Of a stretch of DNA of 64,000 bases, positions 24,100 through 36,108 are shown one piece after another. Source of the stretch: Apostichopus japonicus (Eukaryota; Echinodermata; Holothuroidea; Aspidochirotida; Stichopodidae); assembly GCF_037975245.1 (NCBI RefSeq), contig NC_092576.1, forward strand, positions 44,609,611 through 44,673,610, read 5' to 3'. Under the pieces are notes generated by a model, which was not told where the DNA came from, did not search any database, and saw nothing but the letters and a program-made list of their open reading frames with translations. The stretch's first letter is position 1, and every line of letters starts with the position of its first letter. Both the position numbers and the translations under genes were made by a program.

Positions 24100-24830
24100 A
24101 GTGAAGTAAATATTTGGAGTTTGTTGACTTCAAATGACATTTGACCTCCATCGAAAGCAATAATAGACTCCGAAGTTGAATTTGATATCATACATGTACA
24201 AAGTAAATATAAAATTGCCTAGGGTTCCCTTTTTGCTATATCATGTTAACAGGGCTTTCGCAAGTTGACCTGTTGCCTCCAAATGACCTTTGAGGTCAAC
24301 TAAAAGCAACATTAGGCCCTCTAATATTTGATATGGTTCATTTACAAACAAAATATGAGATCTGTCTACGCTTCCTTTCATGCAATATCATGTTTACAAG
24401 GTTTATACAATTTTACTTTTGACCTCTACCAAAAACAATAGGCGTCTTGTACTCAATGCGTTACTTCTACACACCAAATATGGGGTATGCTCCTGCTTTC
24501 CTTCTTGAGATATCGTATTTAGAAGGTTCCCACAATTTGACCCCTGGTAACTCCGGTGACCTTTGACCTCTTTGTACTCAATATTGTACGTTTACATACT
24601 ACATATGATATCTGTCCGAGCTTACCACCTGGAGATATCGTGTCTACAATGTTTTTACAGTTTGACTCCTGGTGACCACAAATTACATTTGTACTTAAAG
24701 TGGTTCTTCTACATAAAACATATGAGATTGGTCCAACCTTCCATTCTTCAGATATCGTGTTTACAAGATATCGTGTTTACAAGCTGGGCGTCACAAACGC
24801 ACACCTACACCCGTGCGCGTATAGGTATGC
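24100..24830 (+). repeat. Dispersed GACCTTTGACC repeat, best member
   Basis: Five to six degenerate monomers of roughly 105-125 bases. Each has a GATATCGTGTTTACAAGG-like word, a CACAATTTGACC word, a TGACCTTTGACCTC word and a stretch about TTGTACTCAAT / ACTTCTACA. It ends in a CA-rich piece (AAACGCACACCTACACCCG) and ATGCCATCATGAATGCAAAGG, as at 3990. The words TGACC and TTTGACC also read as direct half-sites of nuclear-receptor DR1 elements; an exact AGGTCAAAGGTCA complement sits near 24557. Confidence 0.7.
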
Positions 24831-27800
24831 CATCATGAATGCAAAGGTTATCATCAACAAATTAAGTTCCCTGGTACTTAACACAAGGACACATGACGAG
24901 GCTTTCCCCCTCACACCAATGATGCTGGTCACGTGCTTGGTTGAAATATCGGTTAAGTTAAATCTGAAAATGACATCAATGTGTATAATACATTGACGGC
25001 ATAAGTATCAAACTTGGGGGAAACAACCAATATCGGTATTAGAAATATATTACAAAGTGTTTGTTTGATATTTTCATTGTTCAAAGTAAAATTGATCACA
25101 CCATTGTTTCAATGACGGTACAATCCCTTCGAAACATGTTTTGTTTACAATACAAAGTTTGTATGGATTTCGATTTCGTACAGTTCTAATCAGTAGGTCT
25201 ACAATGCTTAGCAGGATTTAAAGTTCGTTCTTAACAAACAATACTTATCAAATAAATATTTTTTTTTTAAATTATTTCCTTATTACAATCGACAATAAAT
25301 AATTTATTACTTTGTGGCGGCAAACATTACATATTTAAATAATACCTTTCAATAATTAAATTAATTGCCTTGCTTAGTGTTCTACAATATTTGATATTTC
25401 TGAGATACACACATTTGGTACAATCACTTTAATTTCGATAGGAGGCCTAATAAGGAGAAAAACCGAGGTGATAATGATAATAGCCTATTTTAAATGATAA
25501 TTTCAGGGATTAAATTTAATATCGCAGATTTGATTGGATGATATTTTGGTTTCCTTTGTTAGGTTACCTACTTAGCCCGCATAATGTTTTATACACAAGA
25601 ACATACTAAAATACGATTTGAACTATATAAATATAACTGTTTAGCCCTTTGTTTGACACGCATAATATTTCTTCTCAATACGAACTTAACGACCGTGCTA
25701 TTTGTTTTTCTGCTAAAAAAGTAAACACATTTGATATATTGCAACTGTGAAACGTATGATGTTGACAATCCAGCAGTGTCTGTTTATGCAAGGCGTTTAA
25801 TAACGTAATTGAAAAATCTGGAGCTAGATGGGGAAAATAATTCATAAGGAATGTTTATTTAGCAGCCCCTCCCTGCCCCCGCCTAGCTCTTACGCCTATG
25901 TCTATAAACCCTCCTCTATTCAAGTTTCCTTCGACTGGTTAACATTACTGCATGTGGTGATACATTAAACAACCCATGAAAGCAAGTTTGCTTATTTAAA
26001 GTAAATCTTACAAAGAATAACCAAAAAATAAGAACGCAACGTATGCAATAATACGGCGTATGACCTAAAAGAAAAATGTGTGAAGGATTTCCACAATGAA
26101 TAATTTTTAGCCACAGCTGTACACCTACTGACCTACTTAATGTCTGTTTCCATGGTTACCATGACACATTCATTGACAACATTTGAGGGATACAATGGAC
26201 ACGTGGCTCGTTTACCTATTTCTATTCATAGCTTAAACTGGCCTGTGTCATCTATTGTTATGTTAATGAGTCATTTTCGGGAGTTCCATGTGCGCAATTC
26301 CTACTATTGACTTGCTGTATAGAAGATTTTATTTTAAATCAATCGTATGTATAACGTAAGCTCTAAATGTATTTGTATAGAAAACTTTTGTAGAAGCGGA
26401 GAAGGCCTACTGTGTGTACTAACAAGGTGACGATGCTATTGGGTAGAAACACGGAATGGATTTGATTAGCTTACTAAAAACAAGTTTGTACGAAGGAGAT
26501 GTCAAAGGGTGGGGATGGCGAAGGAAAGGGGATGGCGAACGGAAGGGTGGTGGCGGGTACAGGCTAGGTGTCTGGAAGGAGAGTGGATCAGAGGGGGCTA
26601 AACTAAACTTACTGTGATTGGGGTAAAGTATTAGTTATGAACACGTCAGCTGTAAGTTTAAGATGTCACTGATTACATTGAAATATTGAATTATGAATGG
26701 TAAGGTCGGAAAGGAGGAACTCTTTACGATGTTTTATTTTGGGACCAATGAAGGCTAGAGGAGTAGCCGTTGATTTGAATGAAAATATTCAGTTTGTCTG
26801 GCTATGAGTGATCTACGACGTTATGTAAACAATTTGATTCCTGAGTCTTGTCTAAGAAAAGAAATATTTGAAAGTATTAGTGAGGTTTACGTCTCTGTCT
26901 TTAAAACTACCATATATTCTTAGTAGGCCTATGTAAAGAAAACAATGGACATGAAGAAACAAATAAAACACTAGAGATTGATAATGGAGCTGGAGATAAA
27001 ACAAACCTTTCGGTGACAGGAACAAAGAGGGTAAGGGTAAACATGAATCAAAAACAGGAAACTGCAAAGAACCACGAGTGGGGGTGGGGGGGGGGTCAAC
27101 AACAATAAAATGTTAAGGACAATGCAGAAATTTGATGATCGATACAAGTATGAAGTAATATTTAGTACGGTTATTACATTTAAACAAAGGAAATGTTTTC
27201 ATGAATTTGTTTATGAATTTATAAGATTAAGAAAGATGAAGCTCATGATGTCTCAACTTTGTTTTACTTTAAAATAATGAGTGAAATAAATACTAGGTTA
27301 ACTGATTTGGCATTGACATGATATTTCAAAAACGTTGATGTATTTCTGTGTGAATCACAATTTTATCGTTGGAATTTATGTGATGCAGATTTGCCTTAAT
27401 TGATTTTCAATGTTAAAAAAAATACCATAGAAATTTATAATAACTTTGTTACAATTCCTTTTTTTTAATCCTTTTTCTTATTTATTAACTTATTTTCCGC
27501 AACTAATTTTGAATCTGCAAAAACTAAAACTGTTTTATTGGATGCTTGTTTGTTATAAAATTCAGTTTTGCTAGATTATTATAATTTGATCATTATTTCT
27601 TGGGTTTTTAACTAAAGATGTTTTAGTTTTTGCTATTTTACATTGCCACTTTTTTATCTAAATTTATCTTAATCATGTTAAAAATATTTCTTTAATAACA
27701 TGTTTATTATTGAACATTTTTTTGGGAGGTTTCACCTTCAAAATTAACATCTAGTTTTTATAAAACTCTCAAAATCTATTTTAGCTTCTTCATAATATTC

Positions 27801-28214
27801 ATTAGAATTATTTGAATCCACCTACCTTGTGTATATAACTCTTGTTTGATCCTTATAAATATTCTTGTCATTCTGAAACCTATTTCTTAGTCAAAATTTA
27901 ACAATAAAATAAACAAAGGACATTTTAAACAACCCCTACCTACCCCTCCAACCCTCTTTAGCCATAACCCAACAAATTCCCTTTTAGTCCTTTCTATTTT
28001 GTTTTATTTATCTTAACATTCTACATAATTCCTCTCACGATGACCTTATTATTAAAATAAATGTAACTAAACTAGTTATATCCAATCCTTGACATTAAAA
28101 TACAGCATACTTTACATTATCCATTGTTAGTTTAATATTGTTAACTTTTGTTAATTGAATTAATTCTCTGTTTAACTGTTATAATGATTCTTACATCTAC
28201 ACCGGAATACTTAC
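24831..28214. other. AT-rich spacer without a recognisable gene
   Basis: No open frame with splice sites, no target duplication and no repeat of other parts of the window is seen. There is a purine-rich G/A stretch at 26505-26590 and a poly-G near 27085. Much of 27200-28200 is very AT-rich. It may contain introns or 3' sequence of the LRR gene whose exon is at 28215-28423. Confidence 0.4.
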
Positions 28215-28423
28215 TCCAGCTCCTTCAAGCTTGTACACCGATAGGAGTAATGCAAGATGTCCACCAACTCTTTATTAGTTAATCTCCTGTTGTTGTCAGT
28301 GATCCGCAGCTTCTGAAGAGAACTCAGGATAGAGAGAGAGAGACCAGACTTGAGGATAAGGTTCAGACCAGACCCATCAGCTCTAGGAGAGCAGTTATCT
28401 AGATCCACACAGGATACAGGAAT
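28215..28423 (-). CDS. Leucine-rich-repeat exon (orphan, minus strand)
   Basis: A 209-base open block with acceptor CACTCTAG just upstream (minus strand) and donor GTAAGT just downstream. It begins in phase 0 and ends with two bases of a codon. The reading starts IPVSCVDLDNC and contains LSSLQKLRITDNN, LTNKELVDILH and RCTSLKELE, a leucine spacing typical of RI-like LRRs. It matches the exon at 62854-63050 in length, phase and pattern (PALEELQIK.., ..YQVLGLFAYTRKCKRLKKLS). Neighbouring exons of this gene copy were not found, so it may be an isolated exon of a decayed paralogue, or its partners may be too diverged to see. In echinoderms such exons occur in NLR-type and related immune receptor families; assignment to NLR is inference. 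Confidence 0.6.
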
Positions 28424-28589
28424 CTAGAGTGAAAGAATAGAGTTACTGATGAAAGAGTAGATAGAGAAAAATAGATTGGATTTGGTTAGGATTAGAATGA
28501 TTATCACCATATTACAAATAATAAAAATAACGAAATAAAAAAAAAACTGGAAAGTAAAGCGATAAACGAGGACATTTAGTTCGTGTATA

Positions 28590-29280
28590 TTTAAAAATAG
28601 GAATACATTAATAGAACGGAAATAAGGGATTGATTTCAAAGGGAGTCAAGTATACACAGAAATAATGGTTTAGATTATAGGAAAGTAAAACGGTAATGTT
28701 GGATTTAAAGGATTAGTTTGATTGATTTAGGTCCCGTTAATTTAAATATAGGAATAAATTAATTGAACGGAAATAAAGGCATTGATTTTAAGGTGGAGTC
28801 AAGTACAAGCGTAAATAAATGGATTAGATTAAAGGAAAATAAACCGGTAATGTAGGTTAAAGATTAAGTTTATTGCGTTACGATAAAATGGTTAGATAAA
28901 TGCGTTATAGCTAGTAAGGTTAATAAACTAAGAACGTTGGATTCAAATTAGTAGAGTAAAGCAATGTAATTAATGAATCAATTAATTTATAGGAAACAAA
29001 TCAAAACGACGAGATGAGAAGGTTACAAAAAGGGGAGTCAAGTACAAGCGTAAATAAATAGATTAGGTTAAAATAAAATAAACCGGTAATGCAGGTTAGG
29101 TAAAGATTAAATGTATTGTTTTACGATAAAATGGTTAATTAAATGCGTTATAGCTAGTACGTTTAATAAACTAAGAACGTTGGATTCAAATTAGTAGTAA
29201 AGCAAAGTAATTAATGAATGAATTAATAGGAAACAAATCGAAACGACGGGATGAGAAGGTTACAAAGATCCTCAATTAAA
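28590..29280 (+). repeat. Short tandem repeat array, ~3 units
   Basis: Units begin at GGAGTCAAGTA (28642, 28795, 29033). The last two are about 240 bases and closely similar (shared ACAAGCGTAAATAAAT, AAACCGGTAATG, TTATAGCTAGTA, GAACGTTGGATTCAAATTAG). The first unit is shorter and more diverged. It lies right behind the LRR exon on the minus strand. Confidence 0.75.
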
Positions 29281-32010
29281 AAAATGAGATTATTCTACTT
29301 TTTTAAGAAAACTATTGATAAAATGTATTAAATTGTGTTTTAATTTATTACTTTCAGAAGTAAAATGTAGTTTGGAGTTTAAACATTTGTCATCAATGTA
29401 ATGGGAATCATTAAATGGAAACCTCTACTTCAACTGATCAAAGTTTTTATAAAATGTTAGGATTTTTTAGAAGAATTATATTTAAATAAATACGTTTTTA
29501 CTGATAATAGGATGCAATTTAGAGAAGCAGATGTAGATCAAATACATGTTTTTGTAAGGCGAGAAAGGTTGTTGAGGCTTCAACTAATATTTTTTTTTTG
29601 CAAATTAGTTCATTATGGAACCAAATCCATACGATTCAGCTTGAATTTAAGTTTCCAGTTAAATTGATTTGTTTAAATGATGATGTCTATCTGCGTTTAT
29701 TTCTCTAAAAGCTAATTAATTTTATTTAAATAATATCAAATGGATTTTACCTATGTTTTCCTGAATTATCAATTTCATCCCTTAGTTACAGTTTCAGTGT
29801 GACTTAACTTCTAGTAGATTTCATCAAAATGTGAAAAAATTTGTGTCAAAAGTTTTCTTTCCTTTTGTTTGTAGATATTCCTAAATTGGTATTGCCTTGC
29901 ATCTTAACTTTCTAAACTTGATCGTTTCTTCCTATAACATAACACCATCCGCTTTTTTTTAAAAATATTTCTTTAATCCTAATTTTAAATAATGATGATC
30001 TTGAAATACTTCATATCCTTGAGTGTTTAATTATTTTAATTAATTTCTACTTTTCAGTTAATCGGGTTGATAGGGTCTATAGTATATTATGTTACTGTGG
30101 AATTCATCTGGTGTTAACAGTTAGCGGACAAGCGTAGATTAATAAACACGAGGGATAAATTATTTAAGTTCAAGTTTATTGAAAGGATGGGGCCCTTTAC
30201 AACCATATTTGGTGGCTCGAAATGACGTATGATCTTTAAAATTTATTAGACAAATGAAGAATCACGAGGTGTAAATGTAGGCGGAACTTGACGTTCGAAT
30301 TACTGTTAGTAAGATATTAAAAAAAAATATTTTTAATAATTTTTTGGTTTATCATTTTTTACTTAAATATTACTTTAATTCGAATAATGTGGTAAAGAGG
30401 TTCTATATTTAACAAAGCTATATTTCACATTTAGTTTCAAGTAAATTGGCAGGAATTAGGTCATGCAACTTACAATCAATAGCATTATGGCAGACACTAG
30501 TGCTTGTTAATATGCGAATACCGGTTTTTTATATTCAGACTAGGAATAATTTAGTTCCTCACAATTAACACGCATTCTGGATTTCTATATATTGAATTGT
30601 AGGCCTATGAAGGGCTAGACTACTGAGTTAGCCTATGTAAGAAAAAGTTATTTTACATCTGCCAGTCGAAAATGTTCATGACTAGCTTTACTCTTCGCGT
30701 TAGATCTGACTGTATTTTATTGCAACTTGTCAATACCTTGTTATAGGTTATGAACGCTTTAACCTGGGCATCTATGAATCAGTCAGCAAGTAGGATACTT
30801 TGTCTTATTTTTTATTATGTAGATTTTCCAAGAATGTCCTTTTTCTAAAAGTACTATGTTAGTTTTTCAGAATGTCTAAGACATCTATAAGCTAACCATA
30901 GCCTGTTTTAGTCATGCATATCGCTAATTATGGCCTAGCCAATGCAAAAATCTAGCCTAGGCCTCTAAACCATACCGTCAAAATATCTCACTGCTTAGAT
31001 ATTAGCAGAGGTTTCTTCTCCACAAATTAATCCAATCTTAAAATCAATTCAGCACGTCGACTATAACAAACAACTGAACGAAACGAGCACCATATATAAC
31101 CTCCACCAGTATGACACTAAACCATTCATTGTTAGTGGAAGATGTTCCATAACAACTCTCTGGATGTACACAGGTATTCAACAGCATGAGTCAACGATAT
31201 TCATATACAGCTGTATCTAACATCGGTCTAGACATTTTGGCGCCAATAAACATAATAATGAAATCAGTGTCGTTTACGGGACGCAACGTAGGGCTGATGT
31301 CAATTGGGTATATGGTGAGGGAAAATTCGCGGGGCTCATGAAGTTTTTTAACAAGATTTTTTGAAGGCTAATTTGCGGCGTGAATCCTGGTTTCTTGTGA
31401 ACCATTTTTCTAAATTTCATCTTGACGCCAATTAAGAAATCGATTATGAGGTTATACAGTTTTGCTATCTTTGCGAACTTACTTAAAAAGTAATTAGAAC
31501 ACATGCGGCGTAGAATATTAGAAAATTTCAGTTAAATTACTAGTTCTAAGCAAAAATAAGAACTATAGGAATACTAAGCATAAGAATAAGAATAACATAA
31601 ATAAAATAATCAAAATAATTCTCTATTTTAGCCTAGAGCAGCTGATACGGTGTTTATAGCTTTATCTCTTACTCAAATGTGCGCTGTTCAACTGAACCTA
31701 GTTTATTTTAAGTTGTTGTGATAAATGTATTTATGATTATATATTTTTTACAGTAACGCGAAATATATAGTCTGACGCTTCTGGAAATAAAAATCAGTAT
31801 TAGAAGCGGTATCATCTTACTATTTGGTACGGTACTACCATTAAGAAAAACTTAACCTTACATTAAAATAAAGTATTAGGCTACATGACTTAGACTATAA
31901 ACCGTACACATTATTGTGTAGTCACAAATCTCTAAGTTAGATTACAGTGTATGCGGTAAAGTGTAATATACATGACTTGGTCAGAACTTGACACCAGAGA
32001 AGTAAATACC
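29281..32010. other. AT-rich spacer without a recognisable gene
   Basis: No gene seen. On the minus strand an AATAAA word at 30175-30180 sits in a slightly richer block (30110-30240) that could be a transposon end. A 76-codon minus-strand frame at 31274-31504 is not recognised. Confidence 0.35.
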
Positions 32011-32011
32011 A

Positions 32012-32075
32012 TTCTAACTGGGTGGGCAACTATCCCATTACCCAGGAAATTAGTTTGCCCACCCAGTAATTAGAA
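32012..32075. repeat. Strong hairpin
   Basis: The left arm around ACTGGGTGGGCAACTA (32017-32031) pairs with TAGTTTGCCCACCCAGT (32051-32067), with further pairing outside through TTCTA/TAGAA. The stem is about 20 bp with one small bulge and the loop about 19 bases. The loop itself holds ATTACCCAG, related to the arm. Confidence 0.7.
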
Positions 32076-34075
32076 GAATGCTTGAGAATTACTGTAGTGC
32101 GCGTGCGCTTAATTATTGTCATAACTGGTCAAGTGAACGACACCTACATGACTGGACGTTGAAACTTAAAGTCTAGCTGCGTAGCCAGTTTATTCTGAGC
32201 CTGTCACGGCGCTCGCAAGCGCCCTCACTTTGTAAATACCTATACATGACTTTACTCCATGATGTGTTGTCCGCCAAATAATAACACCGTAAACAATCCA
32301 AAAATTCTTGCTAATACTGCAAGCACCCAACGCCCATTGCAATACTGCGTATTTGCAGGCAAATTCAGTGGCAAGTCACCATATCATTCTGTGATAATTA
32401 ATGTTATCCAACTGTGGCTAAGGTATCAGGGGCGTCGATCCTTAACGGTAAATGGGTCTTTGTCTCCTCTCTTACGGCTACAGTTGGGGGAAAATGCCGC
32501 CCCCTGCATGCCCAGTAATTGATAGTAGATACATAGGACAAAAGAACCAATCACGAAATATGTGATCATATTCATAAAATCATTGTTAACTGCAGCGACA
32601 AGAGTAATGCCCAGCCAAACAAATTGTAAATAAAACCACTCCATTTCAGAGCTGGATCATCTATCTGGATCTTTGCATTATCAAATCCAGGGCCAGAAAA
32701 TCAAACGATGTCTTTTCTTTTTCATATAGGCCAACCTTATAAGCCCAAGTTTCGACATCTTAAGTCGTAATTTTGCCGCAAAGTAAACCGAAATCAAGAG
32801 TTTGTATACACCAAATCATCTCTTAAACATTCGTTTTACTTCATAGTACCACTCTAATCAAGAAAATATCATTTGATAAAGTAGTTCAGTAATGTTCAGA
32901 TAAAATGGCAGGAATTTTTGAGTCAATATATGATGGCAATTTAAAGATAATGTTGAAGAAGAAACAGTTTCAGCTTTTGGATAAAAAGGTCGAAATTCAT
33001 AGAATATGATCGAAACTTTGGGAATAAAAGCGAACTTTTGAAATACAGTAATCAACATTTTGAGAAATGAAGAAGTTGAAATTGTCCCACTTTGGTCACG
33101 GTAATATCTACAAACGTGTTTTTTTTTTTTTTTTTGGTTAGCTGCCACCCCCTCCCTCCTCCTCCTAACACCTTTCATTTTCTCTCCTCTAGGTTACATA
33201 TTCGCTTAGACTAGGTCTTAGTGAATATTGAATCATATTGACATAATGTACAATTCTATAAAATCGAGGGCGCCCTTTCGACACTACTTTGATACAGTAC
33301 AGTACGGGGACTGGGATATAACCATAAAAAGAAGTACATGGTTTGGCCAATTTGTGTATGCAATGTTCCTTATCAAGTATATGTGCCTTACTGGAGGGGT
33401 TCTCTCGGTAAGTTTGACCCTCCATTCCTAAAAACAGATTGACTTTGACGAAAATTTATCGAATGACCAATTTTTCAGAGGGGATTTTTCTTGTGGTGAA
33501 TAGACACGAGTTGTGTAAAGTCTCAATTACGCAATCGAAACAAACTAGGGAAACATTTAAATCCGCTTATGAAAAACTGTTGTACTTCCCTGTTTGTTTG
33601 GCGTGAGTTTCCCACAGCTACATTACTGGCTTACTAAATATGATGAAACTGGAACATTCCCCAGATGGTGAACATGATACTGTCAAAGCAAAATTTCCAC
33701 GTATCGCTTAGGCCTATATGTTCCTTTCATAGGCTTATCCAAGGACTATTGTAGCAATGCTCAATGATCCAATGCCAGAATAAGCTTGAGCTAAAACAGG
33801 ACAGTTGATAAAATATTTATATGTCTAGCTGAAGTATCGTACTAGCCTAGTATAAGTTTAAAAAAAAAGATATTTTGTTCAGATTTACTAATTGAAATCC
33901 AACTTCACAAGCACTCTGGAGTTGCTTCCTGTGCTGGGATATTTTGGATAAGATCTAACTTGAGAATAGCAAAGGTTAAGTCAAATTCAAGGTTTCCCAG
34001 AGAATGAGATCCAACAGTCGACCAAACATGTGTTATTGTACTAGTTGTCCCACCCAAAATATTGCAGCAGTTGAA
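32076..34075. other. Spacer without a recognisable gene
   Basis: No coding exon or repeat of the rest of the window is seen. It includes a GC-richer piece (32200-32520) and a poly-T run at 33119-33135. Short frames on both strands are not recognisable. Confidence 0.35.
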
Positions 34076-34359
34076 GGGCGGGTCAAAAGGAAGACCTCCA
34101 AATGAAGAAAGAAGAAGGAAGAGTTGGAAATCTCCAAAAGAGAAGGCCTCCAAAGCGAAGACCCGGAAAACGAAGACTTTCTCAAATGTCTTTTTACGGC
34201 ATCCAACATATAATCACAAGGTCATGGGTTAATTTCTTTCGGGTCTTCGTTTTTCGTGTCTTCCTTTTAGAGATTGGCATAATAGGGCAACCTCCAAAAC
34301 AAAGTCCCGGGAAAGAAGACTTCTCAGTTATCTTACTTTGGTATTCCGATAGCGTTAAC
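34076..34359 (+). repeat. Left arm of a 5 kb inverted-repeat pair
   Basis: Starts GGGCGGGTCAAAAGGAAG and contains GAAGACCCGGAAAACGAAG and its inverted form CGGGTCTTCGTTTTTCG. It ends ..GGTATTCCGATAGCGTTAAC, the complement of the inner end of 38492-39070. Arms and interior together look like one foldback element invaded by LINEs. Confidence 0.7.
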
Positions 34360-34992
34360 ATTCACCTATAATCTGTAGAGATGTAATATACGGTTAAAAT
34401 TGCATTAAACCAAGATTCCCTTACTTTAATAAAGAGTACATTAACATCCCACGGGACCTGCGAAATAGTTTGCATCAGTCTCATCGGGATGTTCTCAATA
34501 GGGAGCTTGACTTAGGCCTGTAGCAATCAAAGTTAGCTTTCATTTATTTCATATTTTTTAAGTGTAGATTTGATTTTTCTTCGTATTTGTCGCTCTGTTA
34601 AAGAATGTTGTCATTAGCCATTGGTAAAGGCTCAGCCTCGCACCACGAAATCGTCCGAGGGAAATCGATTTGAAACTTTTCAAGGAGGAAATAGGACCGG
34701 CTTTGACGCTGAATACTTATTTTCTTTGCGAAGGAGTCTAGGGATATTAAGGATTGTGTTGCTATTTTCAATGCGACTTTATTATCGCTAATCTATCAAT
34801 TAGTATATGACAAGGATTAGGCAAGGGATAGAAAATAGGAAAAACTACGAAATTCCTAGATAAGAGCAAGAGTATTCTTTAATACTTATTCTTTTTTAAA
34901 CAACTACTACTACACGTAAGTAATTTGACTGCGGCTACATGTAACCGTAAAAAAATATTTGATTTTAAGATTCCAGGTATTATTATTCAGCG
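34360..34992. other. Inner sequence of the inverted-repeat pair
   Basis: Mostly non-coding. A 35-codon open passage at about 34420-34530 (plus; words YINIPRDLRNSL and ELDLGL, then TAG) looks like the end of a coding exon but is not recognised. Confidence 0.25.
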
Positions 34993-35295
34993 TTGAGTAA
35001 GAGTCCTTGCGAAAAACAAGCGGAGAAATGTAAAACAAATCTTCTAATTTTAGAAAAACGCACCCGTAATAGAGTTTCAGGCTATACAAATAGTAGATGT
35101 TACCCGTATGTTGTTGTCGATAATTTAAATCGTCTTAAGTATCCACCCGAGGACAATGCTTTAAGTTGCGATGATAAAGTAAAGATAAAAGAGTGCGAAG
35201 TTGCTTTTGACACCTTTAGCAACCAGAAAAGTCCAGGATGTGATGGTCTTTCGGCAGGTTTTACCATTTTGTTTGCCCCGATACCAAGGAGCTAG
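34993..35295 (+). pseudogene. L1-like LINE ORF2 relic
   Basis: A plus-strand frame with LEKRTRNR, KIKECEVAFDTFSNQKSPG and CDGLSAGF. This is the connector before the RT fingers in L1/Tx1-like ORF2 proteins, where E-AL--FSNNKSPG-DGL is usual. Similarity stops at about 35290 and nothing of the RT palm follows. An old, isolated fragment inside the inverted-repeat pair. Confidence 0.6.
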
Positions 35296-35744
35296 TGAGA
35301 GCCTCACTCAAATAAATATATTTTCCATTAAAACTTCAGTAGTCAAGTGGAACATATCTTTTACAATATTCTGCGACATTAGAATAATATGTTTACAAGT
35401 GTTCACAGGTCTGTGCGGTACAGGAGGGAACTGTTGTACATCTTCTTTATTAGGGTAATTACAGCGCAAATTTTATTTTGAGCAACGGTTACTGGTTCAA
35501 CAGGTTATTGCTACTAGCGAGACTTCGCCTCAATTATTATCTGTTTCAGAAAAAAGTGCCACAACTCTATTCACTTATATCAATGCCGGAGTTTTTTTTT
35601 TATTCATTGCCGAAGACCGAAGGTATATATACAATGGCGATGGTGTGTGTGACGCCTTGGTTTCATACACGATATCTCACGAAGTAAACATTGATAGTAT
35701 ATACGTTGGCTTTGGTGAGTATATAATCTCTACTGTTTTTCCTA
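35296..35744. other. Spacer without a recognisable gene
   Basis: Nothing supported. Short frames only. Confidence 0.3.
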
Positions 35745-36100
35745 CAGTTGAAAAGGTCATTTGAGGTCAACATAGATCAAAGACTGAAATCTTGTAAACA
35801 AGATACCACAAGAACTGAAAGTCGGTTAAAGTTCATGTAGATAGCACTTGGCAAGTTGGTGATATCTGAAGATTTCACAGAGGTCAAGGTCATTTGAGAA
35901 TGGCAAAAGTCAAATTCTTGAAAAATTCTTAGCACCATATCTCAACAAGGAAAAACTGGCTGAACTTCAAGCTTTCTCGTTATATATGCCTTGGTGAGTA
36001 AATGATTCACGTAGTTGTTCATAGAGGTCAAAACTCCTTAATCCTTAATGTTAACATGAAGTCAAAGGTCATTTGAGGTCAACAGAATCTTCTAAAATAC
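35745..36100 (-). repeat. Dispersed GACCTTTGACC repeat, reverse orientation
   Basis: Recurring AGGTCATTTGAGGTCAACA and AAGTCAAAGGTCA words and a CTTGTAAACAAGATACCAC passage, the complement of the family at 24100-24830. About three monomers. Confidence 0.6.
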
Positions 36101-36108
36101 TTGTTTTA

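Noticed and set aside
27846-27892. Possible continuation exon of the 28.2 kb LRR exon (AG acceptor, GTAGGT donor, compatible phases)
   Set aside because: The 47-base translation does not resemble the matching exon C at 62558-62628, and phase agreement alone can arise by chance.
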